DNA of 64,000 nt from Thiomicrorhabdus indica. GTDB taxonomy: Bacteria > Pseudomonadota > Gammaproteobacteria > Thiomicrospirales > Thiomicrospiraceae. Below the pieces are notes generated by a model, which was given only the letters and a program-made list of their open reading frames with translations, was not told the origin of the DNA and ran no database searches. Position numbers and translations under genes: made by a program. Position 1 is the first letter of the stretch. Each line of letters opens with the position of its first letter. Shown in pieces: positions 16,228-25,023 of the stretch. Location: assembly GCF_004293625.1 (NCBI RefSeq), contig NZ_CP033040.1, positions 2,743,001 to 2,807,000 of the forward strand, in the 5' to 3' direction.

Positions 16228-18372
16228 ATGGCAACACCAACTTCTACCGATGCGCTAATTGAAAAAGTCAGTACTTACCTAAATGCTGAGCAAGTTGCAC
16301 GCATTAAACAAGCCTTTGAATTTGGTCGTATTGCTCATGATGGTCAAAAGCGAAAAGCTGGCGGAGACTACATTTGGCACCCCGTCGCAGTCGCTGAAAT
16401 TCTTGCCGATATTCAACTCGATCAAGACAGCATTATCGCTGCTCTTCTTCACGATGTGATTGAAGACACGCCATACACCAAAGAAGACATTACTGAGCTG
16501 TTTGGCGAAAGTGTGGCTGAAATCGTTGAGGGCGTCACCAAGCTGACCAAAATGATGTTTTCCACCCCACAGCAGGCGAAAGCAGAAAACTTCCGTAAAA
16601 TGATTATGGCGATGTCTCGAGATATTCGCGTTATTCTTATCAAACTTGCTGATCGTCTGCATAACATGCGCACTTTAGGAGTCATGCGCCGAGATAAGCA
16701 ACGTCGTATTGCCGAAGAGACATTAGAATTTTTCGCGCCTATTGCCGGCCGGTTAGGAATTAACTCCATCCGTATTGAACTTGAAGACCTTTGCTTTAGA
16801 ATCATTTATCCAATGCGCCATGCTGCTCTCGAAAAAGCTTTGCTTAAAGCTCGCGGTCACCGCAACGAAATCATTGCACAAATCACCCAAACGATTGAAC
16901 ACAGACTGGAACAAGAAAAGATTCCTGGTCGAGTCTTTGGACGTGAAAAGCATTTGTACAGCTTATACAAAAAAATGAAAAACAAAGGTAAGCACTTCGA
17001 TGAAATTCTCGATATTTTTGCTTTCCGTGTCATTGTTGACTCCCCTGATAGCTGCTATCGCGCATTGGGAGCAATGCACTCGCTTTACAAGCCATTACCA
17101 AACCGTTTCAAAGACTATATTGCCATTCCAAAGTCAAACGGCTACCAAGCGCTTCATACAACCTTATTCGGACCTTTCAGCAGTGCTCGTTTAGAAATAC
17201 AAATTCGTTCCGAACAGATGCATGATGTTGCTGAACATGGAATTGCCGCACACTGGCTATACAAGCAACAAGATGACAATGAAAACAGTGCTTCATCAAC
17301 CGTAGACCAAAAAGCGCAAGAGTGGGTAAAAAATCTGCTTGAACTGCAAAAAAGCGCTGGGAACTCGCTCGACTTCCTAGAAAACGTCAAAATTGACCTT
17401 TTCCCTGACGTTATTTATGTTTTCACCCCAAAAGGTGACATTATCTCCCTGCCTCGTGGCGCTACCGCCCTTGATTTCGCCTATGCGGTGCACACAAATG
17501 TTGGACACTCAGCAGTCAGCTGTCATATTGATAATAAGTTACGCCCACTGCGCACAACGCTTCACAGTGGTAATACTGTCGATGTCGTTCGAGGTCGCTT
17601 GGAGAAACCAAACCCATCTTGGCTTCAGTTTGTCAAAACCGCGAAAGCGCGCACCCAAATTCGCCACTACATGCGCGACTTAGAGACAGAAGATGCGATC
17701 TTACTCGGTAAAGAAATTCTCAAACGCGCTTTACATCGTTTCAATATGCAGCTGGATGGCCTAAGCAATGAGCAAGAAGCAGATATTCTGCAAGCTTTGG
17801 AGCATGAAACCCTTAATCAACTATTTGAAGAGTTGGGAACAGGCAAGCGCTTGGCACCGCTAGTTGCTAAACAAATTCACGATATTATTCTTGGTCGGGA
17901 AGACACTGTTGAATCAACTGAATACCAACACGGAGAAGCCTTACCCATTACCGGAACGGAAGGTTTTGCAGTGCAGTTTGCCAACTGTTGTCATCCAATT
18001 CCCGGTGACGAAATCATTGGCTACCTCAGTGCAGAAAAAGGTTTAATGATTCACCGAGAAAACTGTACAAATATTCGCAAGATTAAAGCCCAGCCGGATA
18101 AATTGCTTGATGTTCATTGGGCAGAAGATGTACAAGGAAGCTTCTTGACAGAACTGCAACTTGAAGTGAAAAATGTTCGCGGTAGTTTAGCGACCATTGC
18201 CAGTGAGATCGCCTCAACTCAAACAGATATCGACAGTGTTACATCTGAAGATAAAGATGACCAATACAGTCTTATGAACTTTATTTTGCATGTCAGAGAC
18301 CGCAACCACTTGGCACATATCATTAAAGCCTTAAAGAAAAACAAACTGGTTGAAAAAATTCAACGGATGTAA
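16228..18372 (+). CDS. spoT: Bifunctional (p)ppGpp synthetase/hydrolase
   Basis: The 714-residue RelA/SpoT-family protein has a hydrolase domain with intact metal-binding residues (HDGQKRKAGGDYIWHPVAVA and LLHDVIEDT), a synthetase domain (HLYSLYKKM, RFKDYIAIPKSNGYQALHTTL), a TGS domain (VYVFTPKGDIISLPRGATALDFAYAVHTN) and a C-terminal ACT domain. The intact HD motif and its place in gmk-rpoZ-spoT argue for SpoT rather than RelA. It balances the alarmone during starvation. ridA follows. Confidence 0.95.
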   Translation: MATPTSTDALIEKVSTYLNAEQVARIKQAFEFGRIAHDGQKRKAGGDYIWHPVAVAEILADIQLDQDSIIAALLHDVIEDTPYTKEDITELFGESVAEIVEGVTKLTKMMFSTPQQAKAENFRKMIMAMSRDIRVILIKLADRLHNMRTLGVMRRDKQRRIAEETLEFFAPIAGRLGINSIRIELEDLCFRIIYPMRHAALEKALLKARGHRNEIIAQITQTIEHRLEQEKIPGRVFGREKHLYSLYKKMKNKGKHFDEILDIFAFRVIVDSPDSCYRALGAMHSLYKPLPNRFKDYIAIPKSNGYQALHTTLFGPFSSARLEIQIRSEQMHDVAEHGIAAHWLYKQQDDNENSASSTVDQKAQEWVKNLLELQKSAGNSLDFLENVKIDLFPDVIYVFTPKGDIISLPRGATALDFAYAVHTNVGHSAVSCHIDNKLRPLRTTLHSGNTVDVVRGRLEKPNPSWLQFVKTAKARTQIRHYMRDLETEDAILLGKEILKRALHRFNMQLDGLSNEQEADILQALEHETLNQLFEELGTGKRLAPLVAKQIHDIILGREDTVESTEYQHGEALPITGTEGFAVQFANCCHPIPGDEIIGYLSAEKGLMIHRENCTNIRKIKAQPDKLLDVHWAEDVQGSFLTELQLEVKNVRGSLATIASEIASTQTDIDSVTSEDKDDQYSLMNFILHVRDRNHLAHIIKALKKNKLVEKIQRM

Positions 18373-18482
18373 TGTCTTGATTGACTTTATGTTTTGAGAA
18401 AATGCATTCATCGTAATGCATGACTGAATTCATAAAACGGTTAAACATTACACCTTCAAAAATCGACTAAATGGATATTGAA

Positions 18483-18863
18483 ATGAAACAAATTATTGCA
18501 ACAGAAAAAGCCCCTCAAGCAATCGGTACCTATTCTCAAGCAGTTCGTCACGGAGATACAGTCTACCTTTCAGGTCAAATTGCCTTAATTCCTGAAACCA
18601 TGGAATTGGTTGACGGCGAAATTGATGGACGAATTCACCAAGTCTTTAAAAATCTATCTGCGGTATGTGAAGCAGCTGGAGGAAGTTTGCAAAATATCGC
18701 AAAGCTCAACATCTTCCTAACTGACATGAGCCATTTCGCAACCGTAAATGAAATTATGGCACAATATTTTGAACAGCCCTATCCTGCTCGCGCTGCAGTT
18801 GCTGTAAAAGAATTACCGAAAGGAACAGATGTTGAAATGGATGGCGTAATGGTCTTAGACTAA
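18483..18863 (+). CDS. ridA: RidA family reactive intermediate/imine deaminase
   Basis: From the ATG at 18483 the protein has 126 residues, the standard length, and begins [21 protein letters not shown]. The motifs [40 protein letters not shown] and [21 protein letters not shown] are typical of RidA, which hydrolyses reactive 2-aminoacrylate-type imines released by PLP enzymes. The Arg in PARAAV binds the substrate carboxylate. An ATG at 18471 would add four residues. Confidence 0.94.
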   Translation: MKQIIATEKAPQAIGTYSQAVRHGDTVYLSGQIALIPETMELVDGEIDGRIHQVFKNLSAVCEAAGGSLQNIAKLNIFLTDMSHFATVNEIMAQYFEQPYPARAAVAVKELPKGTDVEMDGVMVLD

Positions 18864-18886
18864 AGCTTCCTTCCTTTATTTCAGAA

Positions 18887-18910
18887 AGTGGGCTTTATCG
18901 GCTCGCTTTT
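18887..18910 (+). terminator. Terminator after ridA
   Basis: AGTGGGC pairs with GCTCGCT in plus-strand RNA, using two G-U wobbles, and is followed by TTTTATTT. It overlaps the 3' end of the convergent HAD gene. Confidence 0.5.
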
Positions 18911-19706
18911 ATTTGAAATTTTTACAAGATTGCAAATAATGTGCTACACCTTCTTCTGCGTTACTCTTTGCAACCTTCGCATTCGGAACCGATTTTTTGA
19001 GCAATGCATGCGCATTCTCCATTACGACAGGATGCCCTACCCACTGCAACATATCAATATCATTCAACCCATCCCCAAACGCCATCACTTCTTTTGATTC
19101 TATCCCTTTATTCGCACAAAGTTGTGATAACGCTTTGCCTTTGGAAACCCCAAGATTCATAACTTCAAGATAGATTTCAGTCGTAAAAGTAATGTAAAGC
19201 CGTGAACCAAGCGATGCGCGCAATTGATGCTCCAATGGCACGAGCTTGTTGTGTGAGGCATTAAAGTAGAATTTATCAATATGCGTATACTCAATCGCGT
19301 CAAAATCCACAACCGAATACTCAAAACCTGAGGCATGATGAATTTCAAGCAATGGAAGATTCGGCTCCTCAACCCACCACATATCTCCCTGATAAATATT
19401 TCGATGCACATCGAATTCTTCGGAAATCCTCAAAATCTCACGCGCTGTGTTCTCAGGAATGTGGTTCTCATATAACAACAGGCCTTCAGGGCTATGAATT
19501 CGTGCCCCGTTTGAAGTAATCAAGCTAACTGGCACATCCAGCTGTTGGGCCAAACAATAGACATCTTTAAAATGCCGGCCTGTCGCAATCATCAATTCCA
19601 TCCCTTGATGATGCAATTCCTGTAGAGCCTTTCGAGTCAAATCGCCAATAAGATGCTCACCATTTAACAAAGTGCCATCTAAATCAATCACTACCAATCG
19701 AACCAT
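18909..19706 (-). CDS. Cof-type HAD-superfamily phosphatase
   Basis: The 265-residue protein has HAD motif I VIDLDGTLLNG near the N-terminus, motif II ATGRHF, and motif IV EVMAFGDGLNDIDML, with a type IIB cap domain between. Such enzymes dephosphorylate sugar phosphates or related metabolites in the cytoplasm; the substrate cannot be told from sequence. It converges with ridA and is divergent from the HutZ-like gene. Confidence 0.9.
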   Translation of the reverse strand: MVRLVVIDLDGTLLNGEHLIGDLTRKALQELHHQGMELMIATGRHFKDVYCLAQQLDVPVSLITSNGARIHSPEGLLLYENHIPENTAREILRISEEFDVHRNIYQGDMWWVEEPNLPLLEIHHASGFEYSVVDFDAIEYTHIDKFYFNASHNKLVPLEHQLRASLGSRLYITFTTEIYLEVMNLGVSKGKALSQLCANKGIESKEVMAFGDGLNDIDMLQWVGHPVVMENAHALLKKSVPNAKVAKSNAEEGVAHYLQSCKNFK

Positions 19707-19774
19707 AGTGTTTTTCCAGAACGTTTAGAATGGTCGCAACTTTACCAGAAAAAACGATTACTGAGGAGCGCCCC

Positions 19775-20278
19775 ATGCAATCTGGTTCTTCCAATTCATC
19801 ACAAACGACTCAGAATATCAATTCACGCTTAACCGATGGCGAAGTGTTTAAGCAAATGCAACAATTAATCGACCAACAAGCGAGTGTGCACATAGCAACC
19901 GTAAATTCATCCGGTCAACCTGAAGCGAGTTACGCCCCATTTATTGCACGAGAAAAATCTGTCTATCTTTACTTGTCGAAATTAGCAGCGCATAGCCGAA
20001 ACTTGCAACAGAATCCAAAAATTAGCTTGTTATTTATTGAGCCCGAAGGCGAGTCTGTAGATGTATTTGCACGCAAAAGGGTAACGTGGAAATGTGAATT
20101 AGAGGCCATTCAAAGAGAAAGCGAACTATGGCAGGAAATAATGGATCAATTTGAAGTGAAACATGGAAAAACCGTTCAGCTGATTCGTCAACTTTCAGAT
20201 TTTACTTTGTATTGTTGCCGACCGGTCAAAGCCAACGTTGTATTAGGTTTCGCAAAAGCCTATACCTTAAGGTTTTAA
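19775..20278 (+). CDS. HutZ/HugZ-like pyridoxamine 5'-phosphate oxidase-fold protein
   Basis: The 167-residue protein has a split-barrel flavin-reductase-like fold with SVHIATVNSSGQPEASYAPF near the start, LAAHSRNLQQNPKISLLFIE in the middle and the C-terminal GFAKAYTL that resembles the HutZ signature. HutZ and HugZ bind and degrade haem. The ATG at 19775 has GAGGAG six bases upstream and is preferred over the in-frame ATG at 19730. No haem transport genes are adjacent, so a general pyridoxamine-oxidase-like role remains possible. Confidence 0.75.
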   Translation: MQSGSSNSSQTTQNINSRLTDGEVFKQMQQLIDQQASVHIATVNSSGQPEASYAPFIAREKSVYLYLSKLAAHSRNLQQNPKISLLFIEPEGESVDVFARKRVTWKCELEAIQRESELWQEIMDQFEVKHGKTVQLIRQLSDFTLYCCRPVKANVVLGFAKAYTLRF

Positions 20279-20506
20279 AATGTCGATACATCCCTTATCG
20301 AATTTGATTGAACTCTCACATTGGTAAATATAGCGTGTCTCTATAGATAAAAATAAACTCTTTGCATAATGGAGTTGCTGCTTTTTCTAGGTCATGCGAA
20401 CAATCTCATTGATGAATATCACTCCTCAATGATAAAAGCCCAAAGATTCAATTAAGTCAATTGAATCTTTGGGCTAGGGATGGGTTAACAATCTACATCA
20501 GACCCA
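20279..20506. other. Intergenic region holding the amtB operon terminator
   Basis: Apart from the 17-bp-stem terminator at 20431-20475, nothing was recognised. Confidence 0.6.
20431..20475 (-). terminator. Strong terminator of the amtB operon
   Basis: A perfect 17-bp stem (20437-20453 with 20459-20475) with loop AAGTC is followed on the minus strand by TTTTATC. It lies 32 bp after the stop of the small membrane protein. Confidence 0.82.
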
Positions 20507-20674
20507 TTATTGATAATCGATGTAACTATGATTCTCATGATAGAACGAGTACACAATAACACCCAAAGTCACCAAAACCGACAAACCGAATATAATTCCG
20601 ATCATTAGCGGATTATCTGCGAAAGTAAAGTAAGCCGTAGCACCTTCCCAGCTCGTAATTGGACTTGCATTCAT
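20507..20674 (-). CDS. Small membrane protein (55 residues) downstream of amtB
   Basis: This short gene starts with ATG at 20674 behind an excellent AGGAGA site, 16 bp after the amtB stop, and ends just before a strong terminator. The protein begins MNASPITSWEGATAYFTF and has one hydrophobic segment (about residues 23-42: LMIGIIFGLSVLVTLGVIVY), then a short polar tail with HENHSYIDYQ. I recognise no family. Its position suggests a partner of the transporter, perhaps an accessory or regulatory subunit; this is inferred only from context. Confidence 0.7.
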   Translation of the reverse strand: MNASPITSWEGATAYFTFADNPLMIGIIFGLSVLVTLGVIVYSFYHENHSYIDYQ

Positions 20675-20689
20675 AATGTTTTCTCCTAA

Positions 20690-22042
20690 TTATTTCGATT
20701 TAACCATGACAGGGCTTAATTCGCCTTCACTAGCACCATTTTGCGCAGGAACCGATTCCGGATAGGCTTTCATCGGTACTTCAACAATATCCAAGCCAGC
20801 AACTTCCGCTTTAGGCGGTACGCGCAACATTCCGAATTTCGCTAAGACAAACGACAGGACATAACCCGGGATAAAACCGAGAAGTGCCATAACAATCGCG
20901 CTTTGAAGCTGACCCATGAATGAGACAGCCGGCGCACCTTCTGCAATATTTGGGAAACCACTGAAAACTCCTAACATTAAAATACCAATCACACCACTCG
21001 CACCATGCACAGCAAAAGCACCAACAGGATCATCAATTTTGAATTTGGTTGTCATAAACTTATCAACCAGAGGAGCCATAGCTCCACCTAACATAGCGAT
21101 CATAAATGCTAGAGGCGGATAATAAAGATCAAGACCAGGCGCTGCTGAAACAATACCTGCAACCGCTCCAGAAAGCATCCAAAATGGCTGACGCGTAGTC
21201 AAATAAGCACCAATAATCCCACCAGCAATTGCCATAAGCGTATTAAAACTGATTGCTGAAAGAGTGGTTGGATTACCAAAAATCGATGTCCACTGCTCAC
21301 CCGGCATATAGATAATACAACCACCAAGGAAACCGAAGAAACCAACCACAATCATCATCAGACCAATCATACTCATTGGCGTACTATGCCCTGAAATCGC
21401 ATAGACTTCGCCATTTTTACCAAAACGACCTATACGAGCTCCGAGATTCAGCACCACACCTAGGGCAAAGAAACCAGCTACCATATGAACCGCGCCTGCC
21501 GCACCGAAGTCATGATACCCCCATTCCATAGTTAGCCATCCAGTTGGATGCCATCCCCAAGAAGCCGCTAGAATCCAAATTACCGATCCAAGAATCACAG
21601 CCAGAACAAGAAATGAACTCATTCGAATACGCTCAATAACCGCACCCGAAAAGATTGATGCGGTTGTCGCCGCGAACAACACAAATGCACCCCAGAAGAT
21701 ACCTGATGCATTATCAGTCAAGTTCGGCCCCATATACTCGGACCAAGGAAGGCCTGCTGCACCTGCTTCAAAATCAGGGACAAAGCCGTTATACATACTT
21801 AGATAAATCCACCATCCTATAAAAAAGAAGGAAGGAACCATAAACGCAAATGCGAGAATATTTTTTACGCCCGATGCTAAAGCATTCTTTAGTCGGGACG
21901 CGCCCATTTCATAAGCCAGAAACCCTACATGGATAATGACCATCAAAGCAGTACAGAACCAATAGAAAATTTCCATATTGACTGTATCCGACATCGTAAT
22001 CATTGTCTGTAAGCTTTCTAATGTAGCTGCTGATTGCTCCAT
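20690..22042 (-). CDS. amtB: Ammonium transporter (Amt family)
   Basis: The 450-residue protein has about 11 hydrophobic segments. Family landmarks are NASGIFWGAFVLFAATTASIFSGAVIERIR, GYHDFGAAGAVHMVAGFFALG with the first pore His, and DPVGAFAVHGASGVIGIL with the second. Amt proteins carry ammonium, and often methylammonium, across the inner membrane. An AGAGG site lies before the start. It lies downstream of tdm, across a 356-bp gap, inside the methylated-amine island, so uptake of methylammonium or recapture of released ammonia is plausible. No PII (glnK) gene is adjacent, which is less usual for amtB. Confidence 0.93.
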   Translation of the reverse strand: MEQSAATLESLQTMITMSDTVNMEIFYWFCTALMVIIHVGFLAYEMGASRLKNALASGVKNILAFAFMVPSFFFIGWWIYLSMYNGFVPDFEAGAAGLPWSEYMGPNLTDNASGIFWGAFVLFAATTASIFSGAVIERIRMSSFLVLAVILGSVIWILAASWGWHPTGWLTMEWGYHDFGAAGAVHMVAGFFALGVVLNLGARIGRFGKNGEVYAISGHSTPMSMIGLMMIVVGFFGFLGGCIIYMPGEQWTSIFGNPTTLSAISFNTLMAIAGGIIGAYLTTRQPFWMLSGAVAGIVSAAPGLDLYYPPLAFMIAMLGGAMAPLVDKFMTTKFKIDDPVGAFAVHGASGVIGILMLGVFSGFPNIAEGAPAVSFMGQLQSAIVMALLGFIPGYVLSFVLAKFGMLRVPPKAEVAGLDIVEVPMKAYPESVPAQNGASEGELSPVMVKSK

Positions 22043-22398
22043 AATTGAAACCTCTTAAAGTTGTAAAAAGTTGAGTAACAAACCCGTTTTTATTACCCGA
22101 ATAAGCCTTTCGTAACATTTGATAAACATTATTCGAACAAAAGTGAACTAGGTATGTCAGCAACCATTCCAATTCAGAACAATCTCTAAGCATACCCGCT
22201 CAAACTATCCTCAAAACAAGGACAAAATCACGCTGCTTGCTTTGTCTTAGGGGGAGACAGACATTGCTTGCAAACGTAAGTCCAAATCACAACGTCCGAA
22301 GACATTGCATCCAAATTTCAGCCACTTCTTCTATAAAAGAAAAAGCCACCGAGATATTTGAATTCTGTAAGTAGCACCCAAAAACGCTACAATTAAAA
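22043..22398. other. Intergenic region, 356 bp, between tdm and amtB
   Basis: I found no gene and no clear sigma-54 or sigma-70 promoter. The gap is long enough for amtB to have its own promoter. Confidence 0.5.
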
Positions 22399-24702
22399 TT
22401 AACTTCTGACTCGCGTTCTCTGCGGATCGTAAAATGGCAATGAAACCACTTTTGCAGGAATTCGTTTTTGCTGACCGTCCAGCTGCCCGACTTCCAAGTC
22501 AGTTCCTATCTCAGTAAAATCTGGCGCCAGACGACATAAAGCAATCTGCTTTTTCAAAACCGGTGAGAAAGTCGCACTGGTTACGACACCGACAGGAAAT
22601 CGCCCGTGATAGATTTCATCGCCATGATGAACTGGATCATTTGACTTCACCTCTAACCCCATCAATTTATGGCGGCTTTCAGGGGACTGACGTTCAATTG
22701 CTTGGCGACCGACAAAATCCTCGTCATTCGTTTTCAATGGCGTTGTAAAACCAATACCGGCTTCAAACGGGTTCGTGCGAGGACAAAATTCATGTTCGGC
22801 AAAAATCAATCCTGCTTCAATTCGTAACTTATCCAATGCATCAAATCCCATTGGAGCAATACCGTATTTCTGTCCGGTCTCCCAAATTAAATCCCACAAA
22901 TCACCAGCATCATCTGGGTGACACCAGACTTCAAATCCAAGCTCACCTGTATAACCGGTTCTCGATACCATAATCGGGAAACCTGTTGCTTCCTGAACAC
23001 GACCAATCGTAAAGTGGAACCAAGCCAGTTCTTCAACGGAGGTCTGATGCTCTGGCGTCCATACAATCTCTTGCAAAAGAGCACGACTATTCGGGCCTTG
23101 AACGGCAATATTATGAAGTTGGTCGGTCGACTCACGAACCTTAACGTTATGGCCTGTTTTCGCCGCCAATTCTCTTAGCCACTTACCTGTATAAGGGTCA
23201 CCACACACCCAACGGTATGCCTGATCGCTCATTTTGAATAATGTTCCGTCGTCAATCATTCCGCCGGTTTCATTACAAATTGCAGAATAAACAATCTCTC
23301 CAATAGACATACGTCGAACATTTCGAGTCACAGCGTATTGCATAAACACTTCGGCATCAGGACCAACAACCTCAAATTTACGAAGCGGAGTCAGATCAAT
23401 CATCGCCACCTTTTCACGGCAAGCCAAATATTCTGTATTTGCTCCCCAGCCCTCATATTCAGTGGCAACCCAATAGCCATGATATTCGGCAAAATGTTTG
23501 GTTAATTTCGTTGTCCGGCTATGGAAGCCGCTCTGTTTAGTCATTCGAGATAACTCCTCCGGTATGGTTCGATAAGCGATAGAACGAGGAAAAGATTCGC
23601 TGTCGTCATAAATTCGGACATGAATATCTGTTGGCTGCCAGCCATTGGCGGGATCAATGTCATCAGGGCAAGCTGAAGAAGCACACAGTAAATCCCGATT
23701 CGCACGCAAAAGCACATAATCTCCTGGGCGAGACCAAGGTTCGGCAAATCCGATCGTTCCACAGGGCTCTGCATAGGTATTAAAAAAGAAATTAATCGCT
23801 GGCCAGCCGGAACGTGGCGCTATTCCATAGGCTCTCAAGGCATTATTGAAATTTTCGGTACAACTAACATGGCCGAAATAACCCTGATCCTCATAATATT
23901 TAGGACTACAAGCAAACAAAAAGCTGTCATGGCGGCCAACAGTATCCTGAACCACCTCCAACATCGTCTGCTGGGACTGATCCAGGAACTTCGAAAACAA
24001 CCCTGGTTGAGGTAACGTCAACCCCATAACCGTTCGAGTTGCCGTACCATCAATCATCACCTCTTGTCCGTCTTTCAACTGAGCTTTATCAAACGCGATA
24101 AAATCAGAACTTTGCTTGCCCTGAACATCGATAATTTGAATCCATTGACCAGCCTTAACTTCATAAGTTCTGGCACTGCTATGTGGAACTCGAATTTCCT
24201 GAACAGGTTTAGCCAAAGGTTCCGGCAAACCACTCGAAGCATGAGCGTAATGAACCAAGTTCAACTCTGTAGGTGGTTGATGCTCATCAACAGCCATATT
24301 TTCTGCGGCAGCAACCATAACAATGACCGCATCCTGTAGAAAGGTCACTCCTGTGGGCAGGATTTCAGATGAAAAACAATAGGCGTTTTCCAACACCTTT
24401 TCGCCAACTTGCCAACGTTGCAAATTTTGCTTAAATTTGGCTCCTGCCTGTCCATCACTGTTTAACAGCTTTATTGATTGAATAGCTTGTGTCGGTAAAA
24501 CATCAATGTTGGAAGAATCTATGACAAACAAAGGTGCTTCAGGGTCAACCTGCGATACAACTAGCAACTCTCCCGATTGACAGCCATCTATGGAGTTCAC
24601 AGAAATAAACTCACCCTCTGCGACTTTTAAGCGTAAAGCCTCTTGGCCTGAAATTCGGTATTCGTTTATAAACTTAGTTGCTGTTTTTAACGATTCATAC
24701 AT
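22399..24702 (-). CDS. tdm: Trimethylamine N-oxide demethylase (DUF1989-GcvT fusion)
   Basis: Tdm splits trimethylamine N-oxide into dimethylamine and formaldehyde; its C-terminal domain can pass the formaldehyde to tetrahydrofolate. The 767-residue protein has the known two-part architecture. Residues about 170-380 form a DUF1989-type metal-binding domain with VSCTENFNNALRAYG, TYAEPCGTIGF and CASSACPDD, whose cysteines fit the zinc site of characterised Tdm. Residues about 400-767 are a GcvT-like folate-binding domain (EYEGWGANTEYLACREKVAMIDL, VQGPNSRALLQEI, SRTGYTGELGFEVW, FDALDKLRIEAGL). Context with tmm and the dimethylamine monooxygenase supports the call. It is the first gene leftward; a TATAAT and a split inverted repeat lie upstream. 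Confidence 0.88.
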   Translation of the reverse strand: MYESLKTATKFINEYRISGQEALRLKVAEGEFISVNSIDGCQSGELLVVSQVDPEAPLFVIDSSNIDVLPTQAIQSIKLLNSDGQAGAKFKQNLQRWQVGEKVLENAYCFSSEILPTGVTFLQDAVIVMVAAAENMAVDEHQPPTELNLVHYAHASSGLPEPLAKPVQEIRVPHSSARTYEVKAGQWIQIIDVQGKQSSDFIAFDKAQLKDGQEVMIDGTATRTVMGLTLPQPGLFSKFLDQSQQTMLEVVQDTVGRHDSFLFACSPKYYEDQGYFGHVSCTENFNNALRAYGIAPRSGWPAINFFFNTYAEPCGTIGFAEPWSRPGDYVLLRANRDLLCASSACPDDIDPANGWQPTDIHVRIYDDSESFPRSIAYRTIPEELSRMTKQSGFHSRTTKLTKHFAEYHGYWVATEYEGWGANTEYLACREKVAMIDLTPLRKFEVVGPDAEVFMQYAVTRNVRRMSIGEIVYSAICNETGGMIDDGTLFKMSDQAYRWVCGDPYTGKWLRELAAKTGHNVKVRESTDQLHNIAVQGPNSRALLQEIVWTPEHQTSVEELAWFHFTIGRVQEATGFPIMVSRTGYTGELGFEVWCHPDDAGDLWDLIWETGQKYGIAPMGFDALDKLRIEAGLIFAEHEFCPRTNPFEAGIGFTTPLKTNDEDFVGRQAIERQSPESRHKLMGLEVKSNDPVHHGDEIYHGRFPVGVVTSATFSPVLKKQIALCRLAPDFTEIGTDLEVGQLDGQQKRIPAKVVSLPFYDPQRTRVRS

Positions 24703-24788
24703 GATTTAGTTGCCTTGTTTAAAGAAACAGCACCCAAACATCCATTTTGGTGCATATTCTCTTATTTGCTTAATTTCAGTGCAAAAAT

Positions 24789-24845
24789 AAGCCGTATTAT
24801 AGAAACAGACAGTCTCACTATTTGATATACGGCTTTATATATTTA
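24789..24845. promoter_or_regulatory. Split inverted repeat AAGCCGTAT/ATACGGCTT upstream of tdm
   Basis: Perfect 9-bp half-sites at 24789-24797 and 24837-24845 are separated by 39 bp. The left half overlaps the predicted -10 and start point of the tdm promoter, so binding of a dimer or a looped complex could block tdm. Confidence 0.5.
24796..24801 (-). promoter_or_regulatory. Candidate -10 element of the tdm promoter
   Basis: A perfect TATAAT on the minus strand, about 95 bp before the tdm start. No consensus -35 is visible, which suits an activated promoter. Confidence 0.4.
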
Positions 24846-24848
24846 TTC

Positions 24849-24878
24849 TTTACAAGAAATAAAATTTACTGATATGAT
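24849..24878 (+). promoter_or_regulatory. Candidate sigma-70 promoter of the kinase-regulator operon
   Basis: TTTACA at 24849-24854 and TATGAT at 24873-24878 are 18 bp apart and point toward the kinase gene, giving a leader of about 140 bases. Confidence 0.45.
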
Positions 24879-25023
24879 TTATTATTCAAGCACTTAACAC
24901 AATACTTCATTGGCAGTATCTCCAAAGGAGTAACACTTAGTTAAAGCCAACGGCATAGTTGATGCTTAAAGATCTGTGTTGGGTATAGATTGAATAATTG
25001 TTGAAATAACAGGGCGGCTAAAA

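Larger units (their letters stand above)
24703..25023. other. Divergent control region between tdm and the sensor kinase gene
   Basis: The 321-bp region holds candidate promoters in both directions (24796-24801 for tdm, 24849-24878 for the kinase gene) and the split inverted repeat 24789-24845. No gene is seen. Confidence 0.6.

Noticed and set aside
22043-22398. Sigma-54 promoter for amtB
   Set aside because: No GG-N10-GC element close to consensus was found on the minus strand.
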